Shown here: positions 33,058-42,166 of the stretch, piece after piece
Layout: every line of letters starts with the position of its first letter
How positions within the stretch are numbered: the stretch's first letter is position 1
Translations under genes and position numbers: made by a program
The notes under the pieces: generated by a model
Databases searched by the model: none
The model's input: the letters and a program-made list of their open reading frames with translations, nothing else
Told to the model about the DNA's origin: nothing
Assembly (NCBI GenBank): GCA_946479615.1
Contig: CAMLGR010000020.1
Span: 1-42,701 of the forward strand
Reading direction: 5' to 3'
DNA length: 42,701 bases
DNA from: an uncultured Bacteroidota bacterium
GTDB lineage: Bacteria > Bacteroidota > Bacteroidia > Chitinophagales > Chitinophagaceae

Positions 33058-33876
33058 ATGGCAGTTATTAAAGTACCTACGAGTTTTAATATCGATCTTG
33101 AGTTTGAAGTACCCGAATTCTTCCGCCGGATGGTAGCCCTTATTATCGATGTGGTCATAGAATTTGTTTATTTAAAGATCGCCGACCTGATCTATACGTC
33201 TATTTCCCGCAATACCGACGAATTTAATACGGATACACAATACAACCTGTACTGGATAGGCATTATACTGGTAGTACCGATACTGGTGTATCATGTGGTA
33301 CTTGAGATCACGATGAACGGCCAGAGCATTGGTAAAAAGATCATGTCGATCCGGGTGGTGAATGAAAATGGTGGCAAAGCCAGTATCAGCCAGTTCCTAA
33401 TCCGCTGGCTGCTGCGGGTATCGGATGTATGGATCGTGTTACTCATTTTCATCCTGATCTCGATCCAGAGCTATGGCGGCAACCTGGAAACAACTTTCAT
33501 CATCCTGGCAGCGTTCGGATTCCTGATTACGGATATCATCCTGGTGGTATCGGGTAAAAAAGGACAGCGGATCGGCGATATACTCGCTCATACCATTCTT
33601 ATCAAAACCAACCAGCGTGGCAGTATCGAGGATACGGTTTTCCAGGAAGTAGCCGATAGTTATGTTCCCTCGTTTCCACAGATCATGCGGTTGAGCGACC
33701 GCGATATCAATGCGATCAAAAGCATCCTGGAAACAGCCCGTAAAAAAGGAGACTTCAATATGGCGCTCTCAGCCGGCGAAAAGATCAAATCGCATTTGGG
33801 CATCGAATCCAATATGGCACCCTTCGATTTCCTGGATATGCTGCTGAAGGACTACAATTATCTTTCTGTAAAATAA
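33058..33876 (+). CDS. RDD-family membrane protein
   Basis: 272 residues. The RDD domain covers about residues 20-185, starting EFFRRMVALIIDVVIEFVYL, with three or four hydrophobic segments and VVNENGGKASISQFLIRWLLR. The C-terminal part (about 190-272) is soluble and helical. RDD proteins are membrane proteins of mostly unknown role, in some cases linked to ion tolerance. The gene faces the SpoIIM operon and is likely co-controlled with it. Confidence 0.88.
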   Translation: MAVIKVPTSFNIDLEFEVPEFFRRMVALIIDVVIEFVYLKIADLIYTSISRNTDEFNTDTQYNLYWIGIILVVPILVYHVVLEITMNGQSIGKKIMSIRVVNENGGKASISQFLIRWLLRVSDVWIVLLIFILISIQSYGGNLETTFIILAAFGFLITDIILVVSGKKGQRIGDILAHTILIKTNQRGSIEDTVFQEVADSYVPSFPQIMRLSDRDINAIKSILETARKKGDFNMALSAGEKIKSHLGIESNMAPFDFLDMLLKDYNYLSVK

Positions 33877-33971
33877 AATGTCCTGTAACTGCTGCCAGCT
33901 ACAGGACCGTATGATTTATTAATACATCACTACTATTTCATGACCGCCAGCCGCAAGGCTGCAAGACTATT

Positions 33972-34448
33972 TTACACCCTGCTCATTCCCAAACCAGCCA
34001 GCATTACGAGGAAGAAGATTACATAGATCGACAATACGATGATCGTGATGATGCCAACATAGCGGAACATGATCTTGAGATTCTGGAAGGAAGTATTCAA
34101 TGCTTCCTGATCATTGGCCGCCAGTGCAAGTTTCATTTTACCGGCAAAGCGGAACATAAACAGGAACGGGAAAAACCATATTACAGCGATGACTATATAG
34201 ATAATGGCCATCATGGTGGCAAAAGAACCGGCACCCTGGCTATAAGTATCATAAGGGGTATACCGTGCACTGCTGCTCAGGTTGGCGAAAATAGAACTGA
34301 AGAAAATGCCAAAGAGAACAACTAATCCACACATGATAAAGCCAACGATAGCGATGAATTTGGCCCAGCGGGCGGCTTCTGCCAGATGAGCTTTCCCGTT
34401 TGGATCGAGGCTAAGTCCAAACAGTGATGAATCCTGTGTCTGTTCCAT
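33972..34448 (-). CDS. DUF5362-like small membrane protein
   Basis: The ATG at 34448 gives 158 residues beginning MEQTQDSSLFGLSLDP; the open frame up to 34502 is probably untranslated. Three hydrophobic segments are seen (FIAIVGFIMCGLVVLFGIFF, IYIVIAVIWFFPFLFMF, IITIIVLSIYVIFFLVMLAG). The motif LNTSFQNLKIMFRYVGI between segments 2 and 3 matches DUF5362 proteins of Bacteroidota. Function unknown. Confidence 0.75.
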   Translation of the reverse strand: MEQTQDSSLFGLSLDPNGKAHLAEAARWAKFIAIVGFIMCGLVVLFGIFFSSIFANLSSSARYTPYDTYSQGAGSFATMMAIIYIVIAVIWFFPFLFMFRFAGKMKLALAANDQEALNTSFQNLKIMFRYVGIITIIVLSIYVIFFLVMLAGLGMSRV

Positions 34449-34514
34449 AAATAGGTTGATTTTGGGTTTATTAAATATAATGGCTCTGCAGTTATCCTGC
34501 AAGTTTTTCGTTCT

Positions 34515-34593
34515 TTACCACATAGGATCATAGAAACATAGAAAATACACACATAGACGATCCTATGTGAAACCTATGATTCTATGTGGTAAA
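34515..34593. repeat. Palindromic element, family D copy 3
   Basis: TTACCACATAGGATCATAG (from 34515) pairs with CCTATGATTCTATGTGGTAA (ending 34593). CATAGAAAATACACACATAG between them repeats the copy 2 arm words. It lies in the gap downstream of proS and upstream of the DUF5362-like gene. Confidence 0.75.
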
Positions 34594-34626
34594 AAACTAA
34601 ATACAACACCGCTCTGTTTCTCTTTC

Positions 34627-36102
34627 TTAATAGGCTCTTGCAAACAACACCCTTTGCTTCGACGGCTTTCCGGTAAGAATGCAGGCACCTGCTTCCTGCT
34701 CGTTATCCAGCGGTATACAACGGATCGTTGCCTTTGTTTTTTCCTTGATCGCTTCTTCGGTTGCAGCCGTGCCATCCCAGTGAGCAGAAATGAAACCGCC
34801 TTTTTCATCCAGTAATTTTACAAACTCATCCCAGTTCCCGGCTTTCGTGATATGTGCATCGCGGTATTCCTTGGCTTTGCTGAACATATTATGCTGGATT
34901 TCCAGTAAAAGACCATCGATATATTGGGCAATGCCATCGAGCTTGACAGCTTTCTTTTCTTTGGTATCACGACGTGCGATCTCTACCACTCCTTTTTCCA
35001 GGTCGCGGGCGCCGATGGCTACCCGTACGGGTACACCCTTCATTTCGTATTCGGCGAATTTCCAGCCCGGTCTTGCATTTTCGCTATCATCATATTTCAC
35101 CCGCACGTTCAAGTTTTTCAGTTGCGACATGATCTCGTTGGCTTTCGCGTCGATCACTGATTTTTGTTCCTCTCCTTTGTAAATAGGAACGATCACTACC
35201 TGTTGCGGAGCAATACGCGGAGGCAATATCAATCCATCATCATCACTATGCGCCATGACCAGCGCTCCTATCAATCGTGTACTGACACCCCAACTGGTAG
35301 CCCATACATATTCCTGCTGGTTTTCTTTACTCAGAAATTTCACATCGAACGCTTTTGCAAAATTTTGCCCGAGAAAATGTGAAGTACCTGCCTGCAATGC
35401 TTTACCATCCTGCATCAGCGATTCGATACAATAGGTATCAACAGCACCGGCAAAACGTTCGCTTTCCGTCTTGACACCTTTGATCACAGGCAATGCCATG
35501 AATTCTTCGGCAAACGTGGCATATACATCCAGCATTCTTCTTGTTTCTTCTACGGCTTCCTGTGAAGTAGCATGGGCGGTATGTCCTTCCTGCCATAAGA
35601 ATTCAGCGGTGCGTAAGAACAAACGGGTGCGCATTTCCCAGCGAACCACATTCGCCCACTGGTTGATGAGCAGGGGAAGATCGCGGTAAGATTGTATCCA
35701 ATCCTTATACGTATTCCAGATAATCGTTTCACTGGTAGGACGGATGATCAGTTCTTCTTCGAGTTTGGCTTCCGGATCCACGACCACGCCGCCACCATCG
35801 GGATCATTTTTTAACCGGTAATGGGTTACCACTGCGCATTCCTTGGCAAAGCCTTCCACGTGTGCCGCTTCCCTGCTTAAAAAACTTTTGGGTATGAATA
35901 AAGGGAAATAAGCATTGACGTGCCCGGTATCCTTAAACATCTTATCCAATGCATCGCGCATATTTTCCCAGAGTGCAAAGCCATGTGGCTTGATCACCAT
36001 ACAGCCCCTGACGGCTGAATAATCAGCCAATCCGCCTTTTATAACGAGGTCATTGTACCACTGCGAATAATCTGCTTCCCTTGATGTAATCTCCTTGCTC
36101 AT
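34627..36102 (-). CDS. proS: Prolyl-tRNA synthetase (short, eukaryote/archaeal-like ProS type)
   Basis: 491 residues. Class II catalytic core with [17 protein letters not shown] and [20 protein letters not shown] (motif 2) and [23 protein letters not shown] (motif 3). The anticodon-binding domain follows ([11 protein letters not shown]). There is no INS editing insertion and the length matches the ProS type used by Bacteroidota. It charges tRNA-Pro. It is probably transcribed from the TACTTTTG box at 36268-36275. Confidence 0.95.
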   Translation of the reverse strand: MSKEITSREADYSQWYNDLVIKGGLADYSAVRGCMVIKPHGFALWENMRDALDKMFKDTGHVNAYFPLFIPKSFLSREAAHVEGFAKECAVVTHYRLKNDPDGGGVVVDPEAKLEEELIIRPTSETIIWNTYKDWIQSYRDLPLLINQWANVVRWEMRTRLFLRTAEFLWQEGHTAHATSQEAVEETRRMLDVYATFAEEFMALPVIKGVKTESERFAGAVDTYCIESLMQDGKALQAGTSHFLGQNFAKAFDVKFLSKENQQEYVWATSWGVSTRLIGALVMAHSDDDGLILPPRIAPQQVVIVPIYKGEEQKSVIDAKANEIMSQLKNLNVRVKYDDSENARPGWKFAEYEMKGVPVRVAIGARDLEKGVVEIARRDTKEKKAVKLDGIAQYIDGLLLEIQHNMFSKAKEYRDAHITKAGNWDEFVKLLDEKGGFISAHWDGTAATEEAIKEKTKATIRCIPLDNEQEAGACILTGKPSKQRVLFARAY

Positions 36103-36267
36103 ATTTTAATTTTCGATTTTTAATCCCTGAAAACCCTGACGGTTATCAACCATCAAAACTACCTTGTTTTTATGCAGCTTTACGTTTTAATTAACAGCCA
36201 TTTAGACAATATTTATGAATCGGGGTTGTAAATTCGTACAACACTTGTTCGTAAAAATAAAGTTGGA

Positions 36268-36275
36268 CAAAAGTA
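36268..36275 (-). promoter_or_regulatory. Possible -7 box for proS
   Basis: On the minus strand TACTTTTG matches TAnnTTTG. It is about 165 bases upstream of the proS ATG, which implies a long leader; no -33 box was found. Confidence 0.3.
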
Positions 36276-36309
36276 CTAACTTCACGTTTAAACCTATAAA
36301 CCCCTTGCC

Positions 36310-37068
36310 ATGAAACCTACACTTTTACTTCTGGCATTTGCTACCCTGGTTATCTCCAGCTGTACTTCGGCTTATAAAACTGGTCAGACGCCGGATGATG
36401 TATATTATTCGCCTGCCCGTCCGCAGGATGAATACGTGCAGGTAGAGAGGACGGAAGACCGCAATAATTCTTATGTGGGCAGTGAATCGTATTACGAGGA
36501 CAGATACCTGCGGATGAGGGTACAGGACAGGTATCGCTGGTCGCAACTGGACGATTACTATTATAACAATCCTTACGCTTATAGTTACTACGATTACGGA
36601 AGCAGCTGGAACAATCCTTACAATAGTTACTGGAGCTGGAACAATTATTACAATCCTTATTACGGGGGTCATGTGATCATTGCCGGCAATCCTAAAACAT
36701 ATACGCCGCCGCCAAGCCGCCCGGTAGCATTCAACCCGGGTGGTTATTCCTATTCAGGCAATGCGCGGACGATGAGTATAAACAAAATGGGAAGCAGTTA
36801 TCCTTCTTCTTCGTATTCCCCGGTGAGATATAACAACACGAACAGTAACAGCAACAGGAATTCAGGATCATTGGGAAGTTCGATCCAGAGAATGTTTAGC
36901 AATTCCAATTCGAATTCTTACAGTGCTCCTTCCAACAACAGTTCGGGTTCTTCTACTCCTACCCGGAGCTATACCCCTTCGAACAGTAGCAGCAGTTCTT
37001 CCTCTTCTTCTTCCAGCAGTAGCAGTAGTAGTGGAAGCAGTAGCGGAACAAGCCGGCCGGCGCGGTAG
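36310..37068 (+). CDS. Tyr/Asn/Ser-rich lipoprotein of unknown function
   Basis: 252 residues. A lipoprotein signal ends VISSC (lipobox Cys about residue 18). The mature protein has a Tyr/Asn-rich region with repeated YYDY, NNPYNSYW, YYNPYYGG blocks (about 75-125). The tail is Ser/Asn-rich, ending in a long Ser run broken by Gly and Thr. Such low-complexity lipoproteins are common in Bacteroidota, and this one has no recognised enzymatic domain. The Ser run makes length variation likely. A hairpin follows at 37118-37165. Confidence 0.8.
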   Translation: MKPTLLLLAFATLVISSCTSAYKTGQTPDDVYYSPARPQDEYVQVERTEDRNNSYVGSESYYEDRYLRMRVQDRYRWSQLDDYYYNNPYAYSYYDYGSSWNNPYNSYWSWNNYYNPYYGGHVIIAGNPKTYTPPPSRPVAFNPGGYSYSGNARTMSINKMGSSYPSSSYSPVRYNNTNSNSNRNSGSLGSSIQRMFSNSNSNSYSAPSNNSSGSSTPTRSYTPSNSSSSSSSSSSSSSSSSGSSSGTSRPAR

Positions 37069-37117
37069 TACCAACCATATAATTAAGCTGTATTTTCCAG
37101 ATACAGGCACTAATAAT

Positions 37118-37165
37118 AAGGGAGGAAACGGAATTTAAGTATTTCACTTGAGTGTTTCCTCCCTT
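37118..37165 (+). terminator. Hairpin after the lipoprotein gene
   Basis: AAGGGAGGAAAC (37118-37129) pairs perfectly with GTTTCCTCCCTT (37154-37165) around 24 bases, followed by TGTTGT. Likely terminator of the lipoprotein gene. Confidence 0.6.
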
Positions 37166-37198
37166 GTTGTATCCATAAGAAATCGAAAACAGGCTATT

Positions 37199-38732
37199 AT
37201 GAAAAAATCATTCATCATCTGTTCCTTACTCTTCCTTTCTTTTGCATCGTATGCGCAGATACCGGAAGATGCTTTAAAATATTCCTGGCAACCTGTTAAT
37301 GGGACAGCGCGTATTGCCGCGGTTGGTGGCGCCATGGGTTCGCTGGGTGGTGATATTTCGGCTATTAATGTAAACCCGGCGGGTCTTGCATTTTATAAAA
37401 CAAGCGACCTGGTAATCTCTCCCGGTCTCAGTTTTTTAAATAATAAGGGAAATTTCCGCGGTACCAAAGCCAGTGATAAAACATCGGCCTTTAACCTCGG
37501 CACCAGCGGCGTTGTAGCCGGCTGGCAGGGATCGGGTAAATGGACGAGTAAAGCCATCAGCCTGGCTATAACAAGGACTGCCAATTTCAACAACCAGGTT
37601 TACTATAAAGGACAAAACGATTTCAGTTCCGGTGCTGAACAATACGCGATTGAAGCAGCGAAAAGTGGTCAGTCGCTCGATAATATTCCTCAATTGAATT
37701 CCATTTCCTTTGGCACCCGGATGGCCGCTTATAATTTCCTGGTCGATGAAGCAGCGCTGCCCGGTCATGTGGGTAATGATGTAGTAAGCCTGGCCATGCT
37801 GGATATGCTGAAAAACGGCGGGCCTTTTCTGGTTAATCAATCCAATACAATAGAAACATCGGGTGGCATTACGGAAGTAGCGCTTGGCTATGCAGCGAAT
37901 ATGGATGATAAAATATATGTAGGTGGTTCTTTGGGTATACCGATCGTGAAGTACAACAAGACAAGTATATTCCGTGAAGAAGACGCGACCGGCAATACCG
38001 ATAATGATTTTAATTTTTATGAACTCACTGAAAAATATAGTACCAAGGGCGTCGGTATCAATTTAAAACTGGGGGTGATTGTAAAACCTTCCGAGTTCGT
38101 ACGATTGGGACTTGCGGTGCATTCTCCCAGCTGGTACAGCCTGACCGATACCTATTCCGGTTCCATGCAGGTGAATCTCGACGACTACCGTTACTTCTGA
38201 TTTTCTGAATGGAGGTGTCACCCCGCAATACAAATATGAATTGCTGTCGCCCTGGCGTTTTATGGTGAGCGGCTCTTATGTATTAAGAGAGATAGAAGAT
38301 GTCCGCAAACAAAAAGGATTTCTGACTGCAGATGTAGAGTATGTAACCTATCCATCGAATCATTTCCGCAATGGCGAAGATTTTGATGATGGCGGCTATT
38401 ATAAAAGCGTGAACGAAACGGTAAAAAATTATTACAAGAGTGCGCTTAATTTCCGCCTGGGGGGTGAATTAAAATTCACCACGATCATGACAAGACTGGG
38501 ATTTGCGTATTATGGAAATCCTTACAAGGATAAAGAATTAAAAGCGCATAAAATGTATCTCAGCGGCGGATTGGGATACCGGAATGCGGGTATGTTTATC
38601 GATCTGACTTATGTGCATAGCCTGCAGAAAGATATCAATTTCCCTTACCGGTTGTCCGATAAGGCGAATACGTTTGCGAATATCAATAGCGGCATCGCCA
38701 ATATAATGCTCACAGTCGGATTTAAAATATAA
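37199..38732 (+). pseudogene. Outer membrane beta-barrel protein (OmpP1/FadL/PorV-like) split by a +1 frameshift
   Basis: The ATG at 37199 starts a signal peptide (MKKSFIICSLLFLSFASYAQ). GGAMGSLGGDISAINVNPAG is the OmpP1/FadL N-terminal motif. The first frame ends at a TGA (38198-38200) after QVNLDDYRYF. Reading +1 from about 38189-38190 restores VTSDFLNGGVTPQYKYELL and runs without stop to NIMLTVGFKI at 38732, a barrel C-terminus. One extra C in the TACCGTT stretch at 38186-38192 explains it. Both halves have intact coding character, so either a recent mutation or a sequence error is likely. A combined product would be about 510 residues. Confidence 0.85.
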
Positions 38733-38736
38733 CTCC

Positions 38737-38850
38737 CTCCGTGGCCCTCTGCGTATAATTCCAGGAGTAAAGATTCCCTTAAAGCATTTGTAAGAATTTG
38801 CTTATGAATAATAACTCTTCTACAAGACTTATACGCAGAGGGCCACGGAG
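38737..38850. repeat. Palindromic element, family G (CTCCGTGGCCCTCTGCG)
   Basis: A 22-base perfect stem, 38737-38758 against 38829-38850, flanks a 70-base loop. Further GAGACACAGAGGGCCACAGAG copies of the word follow on the right. It lies between convergent genes (the frameshifted barrel gene and miaA). Confidence 0.8.
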
Positions 38851-38872
38851 GAGACACAGAGGGCCACAGAGA

Positions 38873-39781
38873 TTATTTTGAAGAAAAGGAGATTATTTTT
38901 TGTAGATCGGCGGGAGCAAACCAGTTCATTTCTTTGTCCTTCCTGAACCAGGTAAATTGCCGTTTGGCGTATTGTCTTGTACTTATCTTTATTTGTTCTA
39001 TCCCCTGTTCCAGCGTGATTTTATTTTCCAGGTAATCAAACAACTCTTTATACCCTACTGTCTGCAAAGCATTCAATTCTTTCCAGCGCAATAAAGGTTT
39101 TACTTCTTCGAGCAACCCGTTTTTCATCATCTGATCGACACGGGTATTGATCCTTGTATTCAATTCTTCTTTCGGCAGTTCGAGGCCAATCTTTATAATC
39201 CTGAAATCTCTTTTCTTTTTTTCCTTTTTCTGAAACGAAAGAATCGATTGCCCCGTCGATTCCACTACCTCCAACGCCCGCATCATCCGTTGCGGATTTT
39301 CTATTTCTCCATTGGCAAAGAATACAGGATCTTTTTGAGCGATTTCCTTTTTCAACCAGTCAAGACCCTGTTCCTGGTAATGGGTGCTGATCGTTTTCCG
39401 GATAGCTTCCGGTACCGTCGGTACCTCATCCAGTCCATTGGCAAAGGCATTGATATAAAGACCGGTGCCGCCGGTCATCACGATCGTATCATGTTTGCCG
39501 AATAATTCAGTGCAGGTATCCAGTGCATAGGTGGCAAAATCAGCAGCTGTTACCTGTTCCTGTATCGAATGGCTGGCAATAAAATGATGCTTAACCTCGG
39601 CGAGTTCCTTTTCGGAGGGTCTTGCTACACCGATATTGAGTTCTTTAAAACACTGCCGGCTATCGGCCGAAATGATCTCCGTATGAAAATGCCGGGCAAC
39701 AGCAATGGCAGCGGCTGTTTTTCCTACAGCAGTGGGACCAGCAATAATGATAACTGTTTTGTTATGGGGATCGGCAGGCAT
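38873..39781 (-). CDS. miaA: tRNA dimethylallyltransferase MiaA
   Basis: 302 residues. P-loop GPTAVGKT at about 15-22, ISADSRQCFKELNIGVARPS (substrate loop), TGGTGLYINAFANGLDEVP and ENPQRMMRALEV are MiaA signatures. QTVGYKELFDYL and RQYAKRQFTWFRKD close the family pattern. It adds a dimethylallyl group to A37 of tRNAs reading UNN codons. ATG start. Confidence 0.95.
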   Translation of the reverse strand: MPADPHNKTVIIIAGPTAVGKTAAAIAVARHFHTEIISADSRQCFKELNIGVARPSEKELAEVKHHFIASHSIQEQVTAADFATYALDTCTELFGKHDTIVMTGGTGLYINAFANGLDEVPTVPEAIRKTISTHYQEQGLDWLKKEIAQKDPVFFANGEIENPQRMMRALEVVESTGQSILSFQKKEKKKRDFRIIKIGLELPKEELNTRINTRVDQMMKNGLLEEVKPLLRWKELNALQTVGYKELFDYLENKITLEQGIEQIKISTRQYAKRQFTWFRKDKEMNWFAPADLQKIISFSSK

Positions 39782-39797
39782 GAACTATTCAATAATC

Positions 39798-39865
39798 AAT
39801 ATTCAATTCACCATGTTCAATACTAAACATCTTTTCATCGTTCTGATCATTGAGCATTGAATATT
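39798..39865. repeat. Imperfect palindrome of TTCAAT/ATTGAA words
   Basis: AATATTCAAT (39798-39807) pairs with ATTGAATATT (39856-39865), with extra GTTCAAT/ATTGAGC inside. It lies in the gap between two minus-strand genes. Confidence 0.5.
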
Positions 39866-39884
39866 TTCCCGGAGGCAATTATAC

Positions 39885-40445
39885 TTATACTTCTTCTTCA
39901 GTTGATCCGCCTTCCTCGGGTACATCGAGGTCGGTACCATCTTCATCTTTTTCACCAAATCCTTCAGCGCCCTGGGTGAGATCATATTTTTCTTCCACAT
40001 CGGCGAATTTTTCACCCAGCAATCCTTTTGTTCCATACTGGCTGGGAGCGATACCTTCTGTGCGTACAGCGGAAGGATAGACCAAACGGGCATTTTCTTC
40101 TTTGGAGACATTGATCAGTTCTACCAGGAAGCTCCAGTTCTTATTAAAATCGTAGAGATAGATAAATTTCTGGTTAGGATCCCTGATCTCGGAACCGATC
40201 GTTGTTTCCGACATGAGGAGCGGCTGTGCCTTATATTCCTTATCATAGACTTCGAGGCTTATTTCACGACCACGTTGCCAATGATCGTTACTGCGGAAAA
40301 AAGTAGCCTTATGCTTGTTATCGAATTCATACGACTTCAGTATCGTTTCATGCAGTTCCTGGAAGGACTGGGTATGCCGGATAACGATATCACGGTAGAT
40401 ACTTTCGTCCTCTTCATAATATATCCTGAATTTAAGAATAGCCAT
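39885..40445 (-). CDS. Plasmid pRiA4b ORF-3-family protein
   Basis: 186 residues from the ATG at 40445 (an in-frame TTG at 40451 is possible). MAILKFRIYYEEDESIYRDI is followed by FQELHETILKSYEFDNKHKATFF and WSFLVELINV, the beta-alpha-beta pattern of the pRiA4b ORF-3/IS1096 TnpR-like family. The C-terminal ~50 residues are acidic and low-complexity. Despite the family name there is no sign of a mobile element here. Function unknown. Confidence 0.8.
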   Translation of the reverse strand: MAILKFRIYYEEDESIYRDIVIRHTQSFQELHETILKSYEFDNKHKATFFRSNDHWQRGREISLEVYDKEYKAQPLLMSETTIGSEIRDPNQKFIYLYDFNKNWSFLVELINVSKEENARLVYPSAVRTEGIAPSQYGTKGLLGEKFADVEEKYDLTQGAEGFGEKDEDGTDLDVPEEGGSTEEEV

Positions 40446-40579
40446 ACGCAAATTTAAGGTTTAAAAAGGAATCAAAATCCTTTCGTCAGCAGATCAAAAG
40501 TCAACTGTAAAAATTCAAAAAGCGCTCCAAAAAAACAAACTAAAAACCATTTTTGAATGTTGGAGTAATAACCGGATTA

Positions 40580-42031
40580 TTATTGTTTAATTTCCAGTCC
40601 CATCTCTTTCCCTTTCTTTATTACAAATTCCAGTGCGGCATCGTATGTATTGGGGATCTCTCCTTCCAGCATGGCTTCTTTAAGGGAATCTTTCAGAACT
40701 CCTACGGGTTTTGACGGAGGGATACCGAATAAGGACATGATCTTTTCGCCGGTAACAGGTGGCTGCCAGTTACGCACATGATCTTTTTCTTCCACTTCCC
40801 GGCATCGTTCCCGCACCATCCGGAAATTTTCCAGGTATCGTTTTACCTTCTGCTTGTTTTTGGAGGTGATATCTGCTTCGCAAAGCATCATCAGCCTGTC
40901 AAAGTCTTCACCGGCATCAAATAATAAACGGCGTATCGCTGAATCGGTAATATTTTCCCTGGTGAGGCTGATCGGCCGCAGGTGCAGTTCAACCAGTTTT
41001 CTCACGAACCGCATTTTTTCATTTTGCGGCAATTTCAACTGGGCAAAGATCTTTGGCACCATTCTCCCTCCTACTACTTCGTGTCCGTGAAATGTCCAGC
41101 CATGTCCTTCTTCGAAACGTTTGGTGGCGGGTTTGGCAATATCATGCAGGATCGCGGCCCAGCGTAACCACAGGTCATCGGAAGAAGCGGCTACATTATC
41201 CAATACCTGTAGGGTATGATAGAAATTATCTTTATGCCCATGTCCGTCTATGTATTCTGCACCCGCCAGTTCGATCATCTGCGGAAAGAATTGCTGTAAT
41301 AAACCTGACTTATACAAAAGATCAAATCCAACGGAAGGCTTTTTAGCCATTATGATCTTATTCAGTTCATCGATGATCCTTTCTTTTGAAACAATCCGTA
41401 ACCGCTGCGCATTGTCGCTGATCGCCTGCATGACTGATGGTTCGATCACAAAATCCAGTTGCGTGGCAAAGCGGATAGCCCGCATCATCCGTAACGGGTC
41501 ATCGCTGAATGTATGCGCCGGGTCCAATGGTGTGCGGATGATCCTGTTATTGATATCATTGATCCCATCAAACGGATCTACCAGCGTACCATAATCTTTT
41601 TGATTCAGGCTTATCGCCAGTGCATTAATGGTAAAATCCCTTCTTTCCTGATCCTCTTTCAGCGTACCAGGTAATACATCCGGCTTCCTGGATTCGGACT
41701 GGTAACTTTCTTTACGGGCGCCGACAAATTCAATATCGAATACCCGGTCAGCGGCATCGGTTTCCGTGCCGGGAACCACTACTTTAATATGTGCAGTGCC
41801 AAAGGTTTTGAAATAATTGACAATTGGTATGGGTTGAAATTGCCGGGCTACGGCTGTAGCGAGTTCGATCCCATCCCCTACACAAACGATATCGGCATCT
41901 TTGGTAGAACGACCCATGATCTTATCTCTTACAAAACCACCTACGAGATAGGTCTCCACACCAAGTTCCTTTGCGGCCCGGGCGATTTTATCAAGTATCT
42001 GTAATTCGGTATCTGTACAACTGATCTGCAT
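40580..42031 (-). CDS. cca: CCA tRNA nucleotidyltransferase (class II, HD domain)
   Basis: The ATG at 42031 gives 483 residues beginning MQISCTDTELQILDKIARAA; the frame extends to 42160 without support. The nucleotidyltransferase motif YLVGGFVRDKIMG and KDADIV are followed by RRDFTINALAISL, DDPLRMMRAIRFATQ and KERIIDELNKI. A C-terminal HD domain has GHGHKDNFYHTLQVLDNVA and AAILHDIAKP. It builds or repairs the 3' CCA end of tRNAs. Confidence 0.94.
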   Translation of the reverse strand: MQISCTDTELQILDKIARAAKELGVETYLVGGFVRDKIMGRSTKDADIVCVGDGIELATAVARQFQPIPIVNYFKTFGTAHIKVVVPGTETDAADRVFDIEFVGARKESYQSESRKPDVLPGTLKEDQERRDFTINALAISLNQKDYGTLVDPFDGINDINNRIIRTPLDPAHTFSDDPLRMMRAIRFATQLDFVIEPSVMQAISDNAQRLRIVSKERIIDELNKIIMAKKPSVGFDLLYKSGLLQQFFPQMIELAGAEYIDGHGHKDNFYHTLQVLDNVAASSDDLWLRWAAILHDIAKPATKRFEEGHGWTFHGHEVVGGRMVPKIFAQLKLPQNEKMRFVRKLVELHLRPISLTRENITDSAIRRLLFDAGEDFDRLMMLCEADITSKNKQKVKRYLENFRMVRERCREVEEKDHVRNWQPPVTGEKIMSLFGIPPSKPVGVLKDSLKEAMLEGEIPNTYDAALEFVIKKGKEMGLEIKQ

Positions 42032-42059
42032 AAACGCAGCAAAGATAGGAGATGGTTGT

Positions 42060-42165
42060 TTGATGAGTTGACAATTTGGAGATGTGATGATGTAGCGATT
42101 CGATGAGTATGCAGCGCTGTAAAACCGGCACATCACCGCATTGCCAAATTTCCAAATCATCCCAT
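42060..42165. repeat. Degenerate family A-like element
   Basis: CAATTTGGAGATGTGATG on the left and CATCAC, then TTGCCAAATTTCCAAATC on the right are partly complementary. It lies between the minus-strand TsaC and CCA genes. Confidence 0.4.
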
Positions 42166-42166
42166 C

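Noticed and set aside
36325..37147. Antisense and alternate-frame ORFs over the Ser/Asn-rich lipoprotein
   Set aside because: Low-complexity codon runs keep alternative frames open. The lipoprotein frame has the signal and lipobox.
38186..38200. Programmed ribosomal frameshift in the barrel gene
   Set aside because: No slippery heptamer or downstream structure was seen; a simple base insertion is more likely.
39885..40445. Mobile element remnant because of the pRiA4b/IS1096-like family name
   Set aside because: No inverted repeats, transposase or target duplication flank it; the family is widespread as a chromosomal gene.
42032..42160. N-terminal extension of the CCA-adding enzyme
   Set aside because: The added 43 residues resemble no family member and overlap a family A-like palindrome; the ATG at 42031 fits.
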